64,000 bases of DNA from Niallia sp. FSL W8-0635 (GTDB lineage: Bacteria > Bacillota > Bacilli > Bacillales > Cytobacillaceae): assembly GCF_038007965.1 (NCBI RefSeq), contig NZ_JBBOYD010000001.1:3574501-3638500 (forward strand), given 5' to 3'. Positions 36,424 to 47,546 of this stretch are shown piece by piece. Each line of letters starts with the position of its first letter. Within the stretch, counting starts at the first letter, position 1. Both the position numbers and the translations under genes were made by a program. The notes beneath the pieces are model-generated. The model ran no database searches. It was not told the origin of the DNA and saw only the letters and a program-made list of their open reading frames with translations.

Positions 36424-37611
36424 CTAACATAATTCCTTAACAATTTCTCCTAAATTCGTAATACCTTTGACGATATTTTCCTCAGACATATACGAATAAT
36501 TAATTCGACAATGATTTTTCTCTTGCATGCATGGAAAGAAGCTTTCTCCAGGAACATATGCCACTTTAGCTATTGGTAGACTTTGCTCCTGCATTAAGAT
36601 TCTCGTATCAATATGTTCTGGAAAAGTAATCCATGTAAATAATCCGCCTTGTGGATTTGTATAGGTTATACTTTTTGGAAAGGTTTCACGTAAGGTTTGA
36701 AACATCACCTCTTTTTTATATTTATATGTATCACGTATATGAGCAATATGTTTATCCAAATCATACATATCCATAAATCGGTTCACTGCATACATATTTA
36801 AAGTGGAATTTTGCGTATCGGAAGCCATCTTTAATAAGCTTAATTTCTCAGCTAATACACTATCAGCAATTAACCAGCCAAGACGTAATCCTGGGCTAAG
36901 AATTTTCGAAAAGCTTCCAATATGAATAACTCTTCCTTCTGTATCAAAACTTTTTATAGCAGGTAGATCTTCTCCCTCATATCGTATTTCTCGATACGGG
37001 CTATCCTCCACTATCACAACATTATACTTATTCGCTAATTCCACTAATGCCTTTCTTCTCTCCAGGCTCATTGTGACTCCTGTAGGATTCTGAAATTCAG
37101 GAACCGTATATATAAGCTTCGCATTGGGATGCTTCTGTAAGACAGCCTCAAGTTCGTCCATTCGCATACCATTTTCATCCATTGATACGCCTATGTATTC
37201 TGGTTCATATGGATTAAATGCAGCAAGCGCTCCTAAAAAAGTTGGATTCTCCGTTATAATGACATCTCCATGATCAATAAAAGCTTTGGCAGCTAGATCT
37301 AATCCTTGCTGTCCACCTTGAATAATAAACAGATTATCCACATCACAGCTTATTCCTATTTTCTGCACTCGATTCACTAGCTTTTCCCTTAATGCCATTA
37401 ATCCTTCTGTCCCTGTATATTGCAGTGCCAATTTCCCCTCTTCCTGTAAAACCTGATCATATACTTTTCTTAGCTTTTCAATCGGAAAAATCTCTGGATC
37501 TGGATAACCACCGCCAAATGAAATGATAGATGGATCTGCGCCTAGTTTTAGTAATTCTCTAATAGCTGATGGTTTTACTCGTTCTATTCGATTGGCAAAT
37601 TTGTAGTTCAT
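36424..37611 (-). CDS. PLP-dependent aminotransferase, class I/II (LysN/MocR-like fold)
   Basis: This 395-aa fold-type I aminotransferase has FGGGYPDPEIFP at the N-terminus, GGQQGLDLAAKAF, PEFQNPTGVTMS (cofactor Asn/Pro), VVEDSPYREIRYEG-type Asp/Tyr contacts, and the PLP-Schiff base Lys in GSFSKILSPGLRLGW (about 235). The C-terminal substrate Arg lies in HCRINYSY. It resembles aromatic or 2-aminoadipate aminotransferases without the MocR HTH domain. Substrate not determined; single gene. Confidence 0.9.
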   Translation of the reverse strand: MNYKFANRIERVKPSAIRELLKLGADPSIISFGGGYPDPEIFPIEKLRKVYDQVLQEEGKLALQYTGTEGLMALREKLVNRVQKIGISCDVDNLFIIQGGQQGLDLAAKAFIDHGDVIITENPTFLGALAAFNPYEPEYIGVSMDENGMRMDELEAVLQKHPNAKLIYTVPEFQNPTGVTMSLERRKALVELANKYNVVIVEDSPYREIRYEGEDLPAIKSFDTEGRVIHIGSFSKILSPGLRLGWLIADSVLAEKLSLLKMASDTQNSTLNMYAVNRFMDMYDLDKHIAHIRDTYKYKKEVMFQTLRETFPKSITYTNPQGGLFTWITFPEHIDTRILMQEQSLPIAKVAYVPGESFFPCMQEKNHCRINYSYMSEENIVKGITNLGEIVKELC

Positions 37612-37799
37612 TATGCTATTTCCTCCTTATTTCTTTTCCCCTTCTACCTATCCGAAGCAGAATTTTCAGTATATTCATTCATTATAGATTATCTTTCATG
37701 CTTTTGTATAAAGATTTTATTTTTGGGATGGATATTTGTTTTGACACTTACCAAGAACGGAAAAGGAGCAACAGAAATTTACTGGTGATTCAACTTAGT

Positions 37800-37844
37800 A
37801 AAAAACCCAGTACATGTTAGATTTGGTGTCTAACATGTACTGGG
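37800..37844 (-). terminator. Long-stem terminator of the HAD-GNAT gene
   Basis: The 16-bp perfect stem CCCAGTACATGTTAGA / TCTAACATGTACTGGG is followed on the minus strand by T6. It lies 37 bp after the stop. Confidence 0.85.
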
Positions 37845-37880
37845 CAATTCAAAAAGAAATGGCTTTTAAATTAAAACGAT

Positions 37881-39044
37881 TTAAATGGTTGAAGGGATTT
37901 CCCTTTTTATCTGCTTTTCCATATCAACTGTTTTCACTAGCTTACCATTTGGATTATCTGCCTCTTCCTCTTTTGTTATAACAAAGCCGACGTTTTTATA
38001 TAATTGAATATTCTTTGGTACATTAGCTCTAACCTTGCATTCCACTTTCTGTTTACCATTTAGTAACGCATATTCTTCCATCCAGGCTAGCATTTCTTTA
38101 GCTATGCCTTTTCCCCTTGCTGAAGGAGTGACAGAAAGTCTGGAAAAATAAAGAGATTTTTCTTTTAACTGCAGACGGGCAGAAGCAAGGGGAATGTCAT
38201 CTAATCGATAGAGGATTGCTTGCTCTGTCCCATTTTTAAGTGCGGTTATTAATTTGTCTATTGGTTCATTCAATGCACTTGAAGGTACCTCGATATATCG
38301 ATAATCTTCAAAAGCTTCGAGCATTAGCTTATGTACAAGTGGAGCATCCTCCTCCGTCACTAGACTGATTTCAAGCTTTCTTTTATTCTTTTTACCTATT
38401 AATATATCTTTTAATTGACTAATACTTTCCACAATAAATGTTGCATTTGCTTTGCTTAACTCATCAAACGAACCATATCCATATGTGACCCCTATAGAGT
38501 CAATTCCTACATTATTTGCTCCGATAATATCATGTTCACGATCGCCTATCATAATAAAATCACTAATCTGATACGATGGATATAATGCTAATATGTATTG
38601 AATGATTTCCGTTTTTGATGTTCTTGTCCCATCAATATTACTGCCAACGATATGGGCAAAATAGTGATCGATTCGAAAATATTTTAAAATTTCTTCTGCA
38701 AAAACAGTTGGCTTTGAAGTCGCAACAATCAAGATGCTGCCTTCTTCCTTCAGCAAGTCAAGCAATGTAGTGAAGGTTGAATATAATTCATTTTCAAACA
38801 TGCCTTTCTGCTTAAACCTCTCTCTATATAAGGCAATTGCTTGATTTGTCATTTCTTGATTAAAGCCATAATATTTCGGAAATGATTCTTGTAGTGGCGG
38901 GCCAATAAATCTTTCCAACCTAGCTAAATCAAGTTCTTCTTTCCCAAGCTTCTGTAAAGCATACTGTACAGATTTCGTTATTCCTACTTTCGGATCGGAA
39001 ATCGTCCCATCTAAATCAAATAATACTACTTTATAGTCACTCAT
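37881..39044 (-). CDS. HAD phosphatase fused to GNAT acetyltransferase
   Basis: This 387-aa two-domain protein has a HAD hydrolase at residues 1-215: motif I VLFDLDGTISD (nucleophile Asp), motif II VATSKP, motif IV GDREHDIIGANN, in the phosphoglycolate phosphatase-like group. Residues 222-375 are a GNAT domain with SRLSVTPSARGKGIAKEML (acetyl-CoA P-loop) and LYKNVGF. ATG 39044 (MSDYKV) follows GGGGTGGAGAA. One continuous frame joins the domains through a Lys-rich linker (GKKNKRK). It may modify and dephosphorylate related small molecules; no substrate can be assigned. Confidence 0.88.
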   Translation of the reverse strand: MSDYKVVLFDLDGTISDPKVGITKSVQYALQKLGKEELDLARLERFIGPPLQESFPKYYGFNQEMTNQAIALYRERFKQKGMFENELYSTFTTLLDLLKEEGSILIVATSKPTVFAEEILKYFRIDHYFAHIVGSNIDGTRTSKTEIIQYILALYPSYQISDFIMIGDREHDIIGANNVGIDSIGVTYGYGSFDELSKANATFIVESISQLKDILIGKKNKRKLEISLVTEEDAPLVHKLMLEAFEDYRYIEVPSSALNEPIDKLITALKNGTEQAILYRLDDIPLASARLQLKEKSLYFSRLSVTPSARGKGIAKEMLAWMEEYALLNGKQKVECKVRANVPKNIQLYKNVGFVITKEEEADNPNGKLVKTVDMEKQIKREIPSTI

Positions 39045-39298
39045 TTCTCCACCCCTTTGCATTTGACAAAAATCAAAATTGTCAGTCATCCCACTCTTTT
39101 GCCTCATTATAACGAATCGTAAAGTTTGCCTCAATAGGAAAATCTGAATACTCCTCCAAAAAAGTTGTTCTAAAAAATTATTCCGCCTTAACCACTTGGA
39201 ATAGTCGATTATTTAAGATATAATAAAAGAAGGAAGACTCCAATTAACCTATAAATTTAGAACTCTTTCCTTAATATACTGAATTAGGAGGAAAAACA

Positions 39299-39490
39299 AT
39301 GGTTTATTATGATAAAACGAAATCCATTAAAAATATTCTGATTCAAAAAATTGTTTGTAATAGTGGCTTATCCGCTGACATGTTAGAAAATCTATCTATA
39401 GCAGAGTTAAATGAAAAACTAACGAAAGACTACCCAAATGCACACCCTCATACTGGATGTGGTTCTCTCAAGTGGAAAAATGTTCGCTAA
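39299..39490 (+). CDS. 63-aa hypothetical protein
   Basis: ATG is preceded at ideal distance by TAGGAGGAAAAACA. The protein starts MVYYDKTKSIKNIL and ends in a CGSLKWKNVR tail after HPHTGCG. One His-rich stretch and two Cys could bind metal, but I recognise no family. It has no signal peptide or membrane helix. A typical small bacillar protein by appearance; 39045-39298 upstream is AT-rich without other genes. Confidence 0.6.
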   Translation: MVYYDKTKSIKNILIQKIVCNSGLSADMLENLSIAELNEKLTKDYPNAHPHTGCGSLKWKNVR

Positions 39491-39639
39491 CGCTTAACTT
39501 TTTCTGCTTTTTCTTTTTTTGTCCTTTCTTATTAGCCTAATCCTTTTCCTTACCCTACCATTAGCAATTGATGATTTTAGTTATCTTCCTCTTAATAATC
39601 TACTATAATAGGATTATTAAAAATAAATGAGGTGCTTAA

Positions 39640-40230
39640 TTGGAACATAAAAAGAGGCTGTTTTTTGAAGGGAAAGAGAAATTACATGTTTTATTTTTCT
39701 ATACCGGCATGAGAAACTACATGGAAGAAGTAATTCACTTTATCCATGCTGGGATTGAAGCAGGAGAATATGTTATTCTGGTTGAGAATGAACGAAATTT
39801 CAACAGGATTTATGAACATTTAAAACCTAAAATTACTTCTGCACAAATGAAACAGCTACATTATGTTAATAGTTTGGATTTTTATTTCTCCAGTGGAGGG
39901 TATCATCCGCCGGCAATCACAGAATACTTTAATAAAACTGTTCAGCCCTATATAGATAATAATATCTCCTTTCGATCATGGGCACATGTGGAATGGGCAA
40001 CGATGGAGGAACCCTACCATTTAATTGGAGAGTTTGAAAGAATTGTAGATACTGCAGTCAACCAGATTTCCTTTCCATTAATCTGTGCGTATGGAGAACT
40101 GAAAATGCCTCATATTTTAACAGCACTTTTATTAGAAACCCACCCTTACATTTTGAAAGAGGATAAACTTATTTTATCTAAAACATACATACCTAATACA
40201 CCTTTTAGTTCAAATAATGGCATGGTGTAA
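39640..40230 (+). CDS. MEDS-domain (DcmR-like sensory) protein
   Basis: This 196-aa protein matches the MEDS fold as I recall it: HVLFFYTGMRNYMEEVIHFIHAGIEAGEYVILVEN (cited by position about 16-50), a central segment, and ICAYGELKMPHILTALLLETHPYIL near the C-terminus. MEDS domains are thought to bind small molecules and often precede histidine kinases, STAS or HTH domains; here the domain stands alone. TTG start with GAGGTG 6 bp upstream. Family call moderate. Confidence 0.65.
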   Translation: MEHKKRLFFEGKEKLHVLFFYTGMRNYMEEVIHFIHAGIEAGEYVILVENERNFNRIYEHLKPKITSAQMKQLHYVNSLDFYFSSGGYHPPAITEYFNKTVQPYIDNNISFRSWAHVEWATMEEPYHLIGEFERIVDTAVNQISFPLICAYGELKMPHILTALLLETHPYILKEDKLILSKTYIPNTPFSSNNGMV

Positions 40231-40484
40231 TAGTAGTTGAATGTTTGTGATTGAAATATCATTTACATAGCTTTTCGGGAGATAGCGAATAGCTATTTCC
40301 TCGTTTTTACTTCCTTGATCGCTATTCATTGACGCTTTACCTCCTCATTATTTTTTATTCCCATAAATTTAATATTTACCTTTCAAATCAGCAATACTCC
40401 TATTCTTTCTTCACCTATTGCTTTTTAGCATTGGCTATTTCTTCCGCTTAATCCTTTATCCTACTAATATACTAAAATATTTTA

Positions 40485-40514
40485 TTGACAATTACTTTTT
40501 TTGTATGGTAAATT
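40485..40514 (+). promoter_or_regulatory. Promoter of the amino-acid ABC operon
   Basis: TTGACA (40485-40490) and TAAATT (40509-40514, preceded by TGG as an extended -10) lie about 130 bp upstream of the binding-protein gene. The 40231-40484 part of the gap contains an imperfect GAATAGC/GCTATTC stem-loop near 40285-40329 and no gene that I see. Confidence 0.5.
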
Positions 40515-40640
40515 CTATTTATCGTTTTATCACTCTAACATATTATCGAACTAAAGGATTTTGATAATAATAAGAAATAATCGAAACATTTATTTGTAGA
40601 AATATACATTTCAATTTTCATAAAGGTGGCTTTATACAAC

Positions 40641-41417
40641 ATGAAACGTTTAGCAATGAATTTACTTATCTTAGCATCTGTAATTTTCGTTTTTGCAGCT
40701 TGTTCGAACAATTCCTCAAATAAAAAGGATGATACTTTAGTAATTGGTATTGATGATAAATTTGCTCCAATGGGTTTTAGAGATGAGAATAATGAAATCG
40801 TTGGTTTTGATATCGATTATGCTAAAGCAGCTGCTGAAAAAATGAATATGTCAGTAGAATTCCAACCGATTGATTGGAAAACGAAGGAATCCGAATTAAG
40901 CAGTGGTCGAATTGACCTAATTTGGAATGGATATACGATTACGGATGAACGGAAAGAAAAAGTTCTTTTCACAAAGCCTTATTTAAAAAATGCACAAGTA
41001 GTCGTAACCTTAACTGATTCAAATATAACGAAATTAGATGAATTAGAAGGAAAGGTTGTTGGTCTTCAATCTCTTTCTTCTGCATCCGATGCATTAAATG
41101 GTAGTCCTATTAAATCAAAGATTAAAGAAGTTACCGAGTTTTCCGATAATGTTTTAGCATTAAGTGATTTAAAATCTGGTCGCTTAGATGCGGTCGTTAT
41201 TGACGAAATTGTTATTGATTATTATATGACGAAAGAACAGGATACCTTTAAAGTGCTGGATGAATCACTGGCTCCAGAAGAATATGGAATTGGTGTTAAA
41301 AAAGGAAATGAAGCTTTATTAGAGAAGCTCCAAACAGCGCTTGATGAGATGAATGAAGATGGAACAGCTGGTAAAGTTTCGGAAAAATGGTTTGGAGAAA
41401 ATAAAGTATTAAAGTAA
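40641..41417 (+). CDS. Amino-acid ABC transporter substrate-binding lipoprotein
   Basis: This 258-aa polar amino-acid receptor (SBP family 3) has a signal peptide of about 20 residues ending in lipobox FAAC. Its ligand-binding core carries IGIDDKFAPMGFRDENNEIV and GRIDLIWNGYTIT, followed by ERKEKVLFTKPYLKNAQV. ATG 40641 (MKRLAMN) has AAAGGTGG upstream; a GTG at 40626 overlaps that site. Possible ligands are cystine, glutamine or arginine; the sequence does not let me choose. First gene of a three-gene operon. Confidence 0.9.
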   Translation: MKRLAMNLLILASVIFVFAACSNNSSNKKDDTLVIGIDDKFAPMGFRDENNEIVGFDIDYAKAAAEKMNMSVEFQPIDWKTKESELSSGRIDLIWNGYTITDERKEKVLFTKPYLKNAQVVVTLTDSNITKLDELEGKVVGLQSLSSASDALNGSPIKSKIKEVTEFSDNVLALSDLKSGRLDAVVIDEIVIDYYMTKEQDTFKVLDESLAPEEYGIGVKKGNEALLEKLQTALDEMNEDGTAGKVSEKWFGENKVLK

Positions 41418-41434
41418 ACTCGCAAATGAATCGT

Positions 41435-41475
41435 AAACAAAACAGGATTTCTTTACGAAACCCTGTTTTGTTTTG
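41435..41475 (+). terminator. Intra-operon attenuating terminator
   Basis: AAACAAAACAGG / CCTGTTTTGTTT hairpin with a T-rich 3' arm between the receptor and permease genes. Such hairpins commonly give excess receptor over membrane components. Confidence 0.7.
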
Positions 41476-41489
41476 TTGGAGGAATAGAA

Positions 41490-42149
41490 ATGTCGTTTGA
41501 TTATATTATGTCCATACTGAAACCGATGTTAGAAGGAGCGCAATCAACCGTCCTTTTATTTATTATCGCTATTGTGTTGTCCATTCCACTAGGTTTTCTT
41601 TTAACCCTTGCTATAAGGTCCAGTATCAAGCCAGTTGCTTGGCTGGCAAGCTGTTATGTTTATATTATGCGTGGTACTCCACTATTGCTTCAATTATTGT
41701 TTATCTGTTTTGGTTTGCCGATGATTCCAGGAATCGGAGAATATTTGGTGTTAGATCGTTTTGTCGCTGCCGCTCTAGGTTTTATTTTGAATTATGCCGC
41801 TTATTTTGCCGAAATATTCCGTGGAGGCCTACTTGCTATTGATAAAGGCCAGTTTGAAGCCTCTCAAGTTCTTGGCTTAAATAAGTGGCAAACAACAACA
41901 CGTGTTGTGTTACCACAAATGTTTCGCATCGCCCTTCCTGCTGTGGCAAACGAATCGGTTACATTAGTGAAGGATACAGCCCTACTCTACGCTGTTGCTG
42001 TCCCAGAATTACTCCATTTTGCACAAACTGCCGTAAACCGTGATTTTACAATTGTGCCATTTTTCATTGCGGGAATAATTTATTTAATCATGACACTCCT
42101 ATTAACAGCACTATTTAAATGGCTAGAGCATAGATTTAAATTTGAATAA
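41490..42149 (+). CDS. Amino-acid ABC transporter permease (HisM/GlnP type)
   Basis: This 219-aa permease has about five helices. RGTPLLLQLLFICFGLP (about 62-78) is the family signature, and the EAA-type loop reads EASQVLGLNKWQTTTRVVLP (about 127-146), the contact with the ATPase downstream. GTTGGAGGAATAGAA precedes the ATG. It probably forms a homodimer because only one permease gene is present. Confidence 0.93.
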   Translation: MSFDYIMSILKPMLEGAQSTVLLFIIAIVLSIPLGFLLTLAIRSSIKPVAWLASCYVYIMRGTPLLLQLLFICFGLPMIPGIGEYLVLDRFVAAALGFILNYAAYFAEIFRGGLLAIDKGQFEASQVLGLNKWQTTTRVVLPQMFRIALPAVANESVTLVKDTALLYAVAVPELLHFAQTAVNRDFTIVPFFIAGIIYLIMTLLLTALFKWLEHRFKFE

Positions 42150-42164
42150 GAAGGACGGATTTTT

Positions 42165-42911
42165 ATGGCAATTATTGAAATAGAAAATATCAAGAAATCA
42201 TACGACAAGGTCGATGTATTAAAGCAGATTACCTTTGAAGTCAACAACAATGATGTGGTTGCAGTTATTGGTCCATCTGGTTCTGGAAAGAGTACGATGC
42301 TTCGTTGTCTTGTCGATTTAGAAAAAATAGATGGTGGTAGTATTCGTGTTTGCGGGGAAGAGTTAGTGAAAGACGGAATCTATTCACAGCCCCAAAAAAT
42401 TAAACAGATTACAACAAAGATGGGGATGGTTTTTCAGCATTTCAATCTTTTTCCGCATCTTACCGTCAAAGAAAATATTGAGCTTGCACCGAAATTAGTC
42501 AAGAAAGAATCAGCCGCTACCATTCATGACAGAAGCATGAAGATACTGGAGAAAATCGGACTTTCCAATTTCATAAACGTTTATCCAGCTAAATTATCAG
42601 GTGGACAAAAACAGCGGGTTGCCATTGCTCGGGCATTAATGATGGAACCTGAAATTTTGCTGTTTGATGAACCAACATCTGCACTAGACCCTGAATTGAC
42701 TGGTGAAGTGTTAGAAGTGATGAAAGACTTAGCAGAAGAAAAAATGACGATGATAGTCGTTACCCATGAAATGGGATTTGCCAAGGAAGTTGCAAACAAA
42801 GTCATCTTCATGGACAATGGGGTAATTGAAGAGTCGGGTTCTCCAAATAGTCTCTTTACAAATCCACAATCTGCGCGTACGAAAGCTTTTTTGAGTCGGA
42901 ATTTGAAGTAA
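42165..42911 (+). CDS. Amino-acid ABC transporter ATP-binding protein
   Basis: This 248-aa ATPase has Walker A GPSGSGKS (about 36-43), Q-loop VFQHFNLFP, signature [15 protein letters not shown], Walker [15 protein letters not shown] and switch His in VVTHEMGF. It is of the GlnQ/TcyC type and powers the importer encoded just upstream (15-bp spacing). A strong terminator follows. Confidence 0.96.
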   Translation: MAIIEIENIKKSYDKVDVLKQITFEVNNNDVVAVIGPSGSGKSTMLRCLVDLEKIDGGSIRVCGEELVKDGIYSQPQKIKQITTKMGMVFQHFNLFPHLTVKENIELAPKLVKKESAATIHDRSMKILEKIGLSNFINVYPAKLSGGQKQRVAIARALMMEPEILLFDEPTSALDPELTGEVLEVMKDLAEEKMTMIVVTHEMGFAKEVANKVIFMDNGVIEESGSPNSLFTNPQSARTKAFLSRNLK

Positions 42912-42956
42912 AACTACCAATCAGTAGGGATTTTCCATCCTTACTGATTGATAGTT
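42911..42956. terminator. Shared terminator between ABC operon and glycerate kinase gene
   Basis: AAACTACCAATCAGTA / TACTGATTGATAGTTT hairpin between converging genes, with only a short T-run on each strand. Confidence 0.65.
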
Positions 42957-42978
42957 TCACTGTATTTTGTTGTATTAT

Positions 42979-44121
42979 TTATTCCATTTCCATCCTTCCT
43001 AAACGAAAAGCTCTTATCGCTTTTTCCCCTGCATTGGCCGTTAATTCTCTAACATTATCCATCGCATCTTGCAATGTCATCGGTTTATTTACAATGTCTA
43101 TGACTAAATCAATTCCATTTTTATAAACATTCTCTAGCTGATTCCCTTCACTTCCTACAATAGCAACAACTGGTAAATGATACATTTTAGCAATTTTAGC
43201 AACCCCTAAAGGTGCTTTACCATTCACTGATTGGTTATCCATTCTTCCTTCTCCAGTGATGACTAAATCTGCATCTTTTATATGATCATCTAATTTAATA
43301 TAGGACAATATTCTTTCTGTTCCTGAATAAATCTTAGCATCACAAAATGCCATTAAACCTGCTCCTAAACCTCCCGCAGCTCCTGAACCTTGTCTATTTA
43401 CTAAATTAATTTGAAATTCCGTTTCGAGCTTATTTCCAAATTTCCTCAATAAATTATCTAATGTTTCAAGGTCTTCTTGTGTTGCTCCCTTTTGAGGCCC
43501 ATAAATATAGGAAGCACCATTTTCTCCACATAGCGGGTTTGTAACATCTGATAGCACCGTGATTTTCGTTGACTGAAGACGAGGATCGATTTTAGTAATA
43601 TCAATCACAGATAATTTTTCAAGGGATTCAGCTCCATAGCCAATCTCTTTTCCATTCTTATCTTTCAATGATACGCCTAAAGCCTGCGCCATCCCCGCTC
43701 CACCGTCATTTGTTGCACTTCCTCCAATACCAATCACTACTTCATCTACTCCATAATCTAGTGCTGCTGTAATTAGTTCTCCTGTACCGAAAGTTGTTGT
43801 TTTAAATGGGTTTCTTTCTTCATCCTTAATGAGTGTTAATCCCGATGCTTCTGCCATCTCAATAATCGCAACTCTTTCATTAATAATGCCAAATTTCGCT
43901 TTTACTTTTTGCCCTAAAGGACCTGTTACCTCTTTCGTCACATAATTACCTTTTGTTGCAGTAACAATTGCATCAACCGTTCCTTCTCCACCGTCCGCCA
44001 GAGGAATTTTAAGAACAATGGCATCAGGCTGTACTCTTCTAATTCCTATTTCGATATAATCTGAAATTTCAAAAGTAGATGCACTACCTTTAAATGAGTC
44101 AGCTGCCACAACAATTTTCAA
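42979..44121 (-). CDS. glxK: Glycerate kinase, GarK/GlxK type 1
   Basis: This 380-aa enzyme phosphorylates D-glycerate to 2- or 3-phosphoglycerate with ATP. Signatures are VAADSFKGSAS at the start, ADGGEGTVDA (about 45-54), GIGGSATNDGGAGMAQALG (about 118-136) and VITGEGRMDNQS (about 280). TTG 44121 (LKIVVAADSFKG) is preferred from GGGGTGG upstream and family N-termini; the frame starts at 44151. It is a single gene whose product would feed glycerate into lower glycolysis. The upstream gap to abfA has a terminator and no gene. Confidence 0.9.
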   Translation of the reverse strand: MKIVVAADSFKGSASTFEISDYIEIGIRRVQPDAIVLKIPLADGGEGTVDAIVTATKGNYVTKEVTGPLGQKVKAKFGIINERVAIIEMAEASGLTLIKDEERNPFKTTTFGTGELITAALDYGVDEVVIGIGGSATNDGGAGMAQALGVSLKDKNGKEIGYGAESLEKLSVIDITKIDPRLQSTKITVLSDVTNPLCGENGASYIYGPQKGATQEDLETLDNLLRKFGNKLETEFQINLVNRQGSGAAGGLGAGLMAFCDAKIYSGTERILSYIKLDDHIKDADLVITGEGRMDNQSVNGKAPLGVAKIAKMYHLPVVAIVGSEGNQLENVYKNGIDLVIDIVNKPMTLQDAMDNVRELTANAGEKAIRAFRLGRMEME

Positions 44122-44342
44122 CGTACCACCCCATTCTCGTAAAATCCCCAAATAGCACTTTCTTTTATCTATTTCTATTAATGATAAATAACTAGTTTTG
44201 TTTTCGAATACATTATTTCTAGATGAAACATCGCTATTCCTTCCTGTTTGTTGGATGGAAGTTTATGTTTTTTTTTGCTAGGTTTCAAGAGTAGTTTCGT
44301 AACTTAACTAGAGAATGATTATAAATTCCTGTCTGCATTTAC

Positions 44343-44386
44343 AAAAAAGAGAATTAAAGAGTATATTCCTTCTCTCTCTAATTCTC
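44343..44386 (-). terminator. Terminator of the arabinose-oligosaccharide operon
   Basis: GAGAATTA / TAATTCTC stem with T6 on the minus strand, about 22 bp after the GH51 stop. The remaining 44122-44342 is AT-rich with nothing recognisable. Confidence 0.8.
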
Positions 44387-44407
44387 CTACTATGAAAAAT
44401 CAGTAAA

Positions 44408-45973
<1,566 letters not shown>

Positions 45974-46000
45974 TTAGAAAAAATTCGATTAAAAAACTCC

Positions 46001-46600
46001 TTATTCGATTACCAAACTATTAGCGACTCTTTTAAGATAAATACGGCTGTTAATAAACGCTATAAGCGCGACTCCTATTAAGGCTAATGGAATCAACATT
46101 TGACAGAAGTAAATAATCAAGTAGGCTATTACCACCATCAAGATGCTCATTGGTAAATGTTTAATCGATAAAAAGAGGGAGATTCGTAATAGCTCTAAAA
46201 CCGTCCCATCAAATGTTCCTAAAACTGGAAAGACAGTAACTAAAAACAATGCAAATAGAAAAACTAGAAAGATATAAAAATAGTAAATGGTAAGGGAGGT
46301 ATTGGCTGCAATTTCAAAATAAAAATTACGAGAAGATAGCAATAACATACCAAAACCGACAACGATAAGACCAACCATCATATTTCTAACAAATTTCGTC
46401 TTGAATGATTGGTAAAATTCAGTGAAAACATTCATTTCTTTCCCATTGATAAGAGAAAACATACAACGATGGAGCGCAACAGTAGAAGGACCAATTGTTA
46501 TTAATGGTAGACTAAACAGTATCCACAGGAAATTTAAAACAATAATGTAATAGAGTTTTCCCATCCGTTCCCAAAATGGAGAATCATATCTTATTTTCAT
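46001..46600 (-). CDS. DUF624 membrane protein (YesL family), arabinan operon
   Basis: This 199-aa protein has about five hydrophobic segments and the family N-terminus RMGKLYYIIVLNFLWILFSLP, with LPLITIGPSTVALHRCMF shortly after. Function unknown; it sits between the permease and GH51 genes. Its repeated association with CUT1 importers in this window (also at 13649) suggests a role in transporter function or sensing, which is inference. ATG with GGGGTGAACG upstream. Confidence 0.85.
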   Translation of the reverse strand: MKIRYDSPFWERMGKLYYIIVLNFLWILFSLPLITIGPSTVALHRCMFSLINGKEMNVFTEFYQSFKTKFVRNMMVGLIVVGFGMLLLSSRNFYFEIAANTSLTIYYFYIFLVFLFALFLVTVFPVLGTFDGTVLELLRISLFLSIKHLPMSILMVVIAYLIIYFCQMLIPLALIGVALIAFINSRIYLKRVANSLVIE

Positions 46601-46648
46601 CGTTCACCCCACCTCTTTATCAACTATTTCAGCCATTTTCTCCAAGCT

Positions 46649-47545
46649 TTATCCTTTTACTGCACCGGCTGTCATTCCCTCTACAAAGTACTTATTGAAT
46701 ACCAAATACAAAATGAATAAAGGCAAAATGGAGAAGATGGATCCGGCAACTAGGACATCATAATTGTTTCCATAAGGAGTTAATAAAGTATTTAACCCTA
46801 TAGGTAATGTGAATTTTTCTGCTGATCGCAAAACAATTAATGGCCACAGCATACTATTCCATGCCCCCATTGAACTCAGAATTGCCATAGCTGAAAACGC
46901 AGGTTTAGAAATGGGCATAACAATTCTCACACAAATTCCATACTCACTGCTTCCATCGATTCTTCCTGCATCCAAGAGTTCTTTTGGTATGCCTGAAAGA
47001 TATTGCCTAAAGAAAAAAATGGTGGAGGCATGTACTAAACCTGGAAGGATAACCCCTGCATAGGTATCTATTAGTCCAAAACTAATCATTTCCTTATATA
47101 ATGGCAACATCAATATTTCAAATGGAACCATCATTGTCGCAATTACTAGGAAAAACAATAAGTTTTTAAACTTAAAGTTGTACATTGCAAAGCCATAGGC
47201 AACAAAATAACAGATAATTAACGTCAAAATCACCGAAACAATGGTAATCATCAAACTATTTTTGTACCAATCCATGTAGCCAGTACTTCCATCAAAAAGA
47301 TAGCTATAATTGATTAATGACCAATTTTCAAAATCCAAATTTAGATTTAGGCCGTTTCTTATTAACATTTGACCTGGACGGAAAGATGCAAATAAGCCTG
47401 AGATAAAAGGGACAGCCACACTAGCACACATGATGATAAAAAAGCCATTAATCAAAGCTTTCACTAAAGGATTTTTACCATCTTTTTTTACTTTTGCTAT
47501 TTCTAATGAGGAGTTTGATAAAGGATTAGAATTATTCTTGCTCAT
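46649..47545 (-). CDS. ABC sugar transporter permease, AraQ-like
   Basis: This 298-aa CUT1 MalG-type permease carries the EAA loop KELLDAGRIDGSSEYGICVR (about 195-214) and C-terminus EGMTAGAVKG. ATG 47545 (MSKNNSN) has AGGAGG 9 bp upstream; the longer frame to 47614 lies inside the preceding gene. It starts one base after the partner permease, so the two are coupled. Probable substrate: arabino-oligosaccharides, from GH51 linkage and AraR-like operators. Confidence 0.9.
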   Translation of the reverse strand: MSKNNSNPLSNSSLEIAKVKKDGKNPLVKALINGFFIIMCASVAVPFISGLFASFRPGQMLIRNGLNLNLDFENWSLINYSYLFDGSTGYMDWYKNSLMITIVSVILTLIICYFVAYGFAMYNFKFKNLLFFLVIATMMVPFEILMLPLYKEMISFGLIDTYAGVILPGLVHASTIFFFRQYLSGIPKELLDAGRIDGSSEYGICVRIVMPISKPAFSAMAILSSMGAWNSMLWPLIVLRSAEKFTLPIGLNTLLTPYGNNYDVLVAGSIFSILPLFILYLVFNKYFVEGMTAGAVKG

Positions 47546-47546
47546 A

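Noticed and set aside
40231..40484. Riboswitch or T-box upstream of the amino-acid ABC operon
   Set aside because: Only a weak stem-loop is visible; no T-box, S-box or other conserved core could be found.
40605..40630. CodY box before the amino-acid ABC operon
   Set aside because: The best match to AATTTTCWGAAAATT has three mismatches, too weak to claim in AT-rich DNA.
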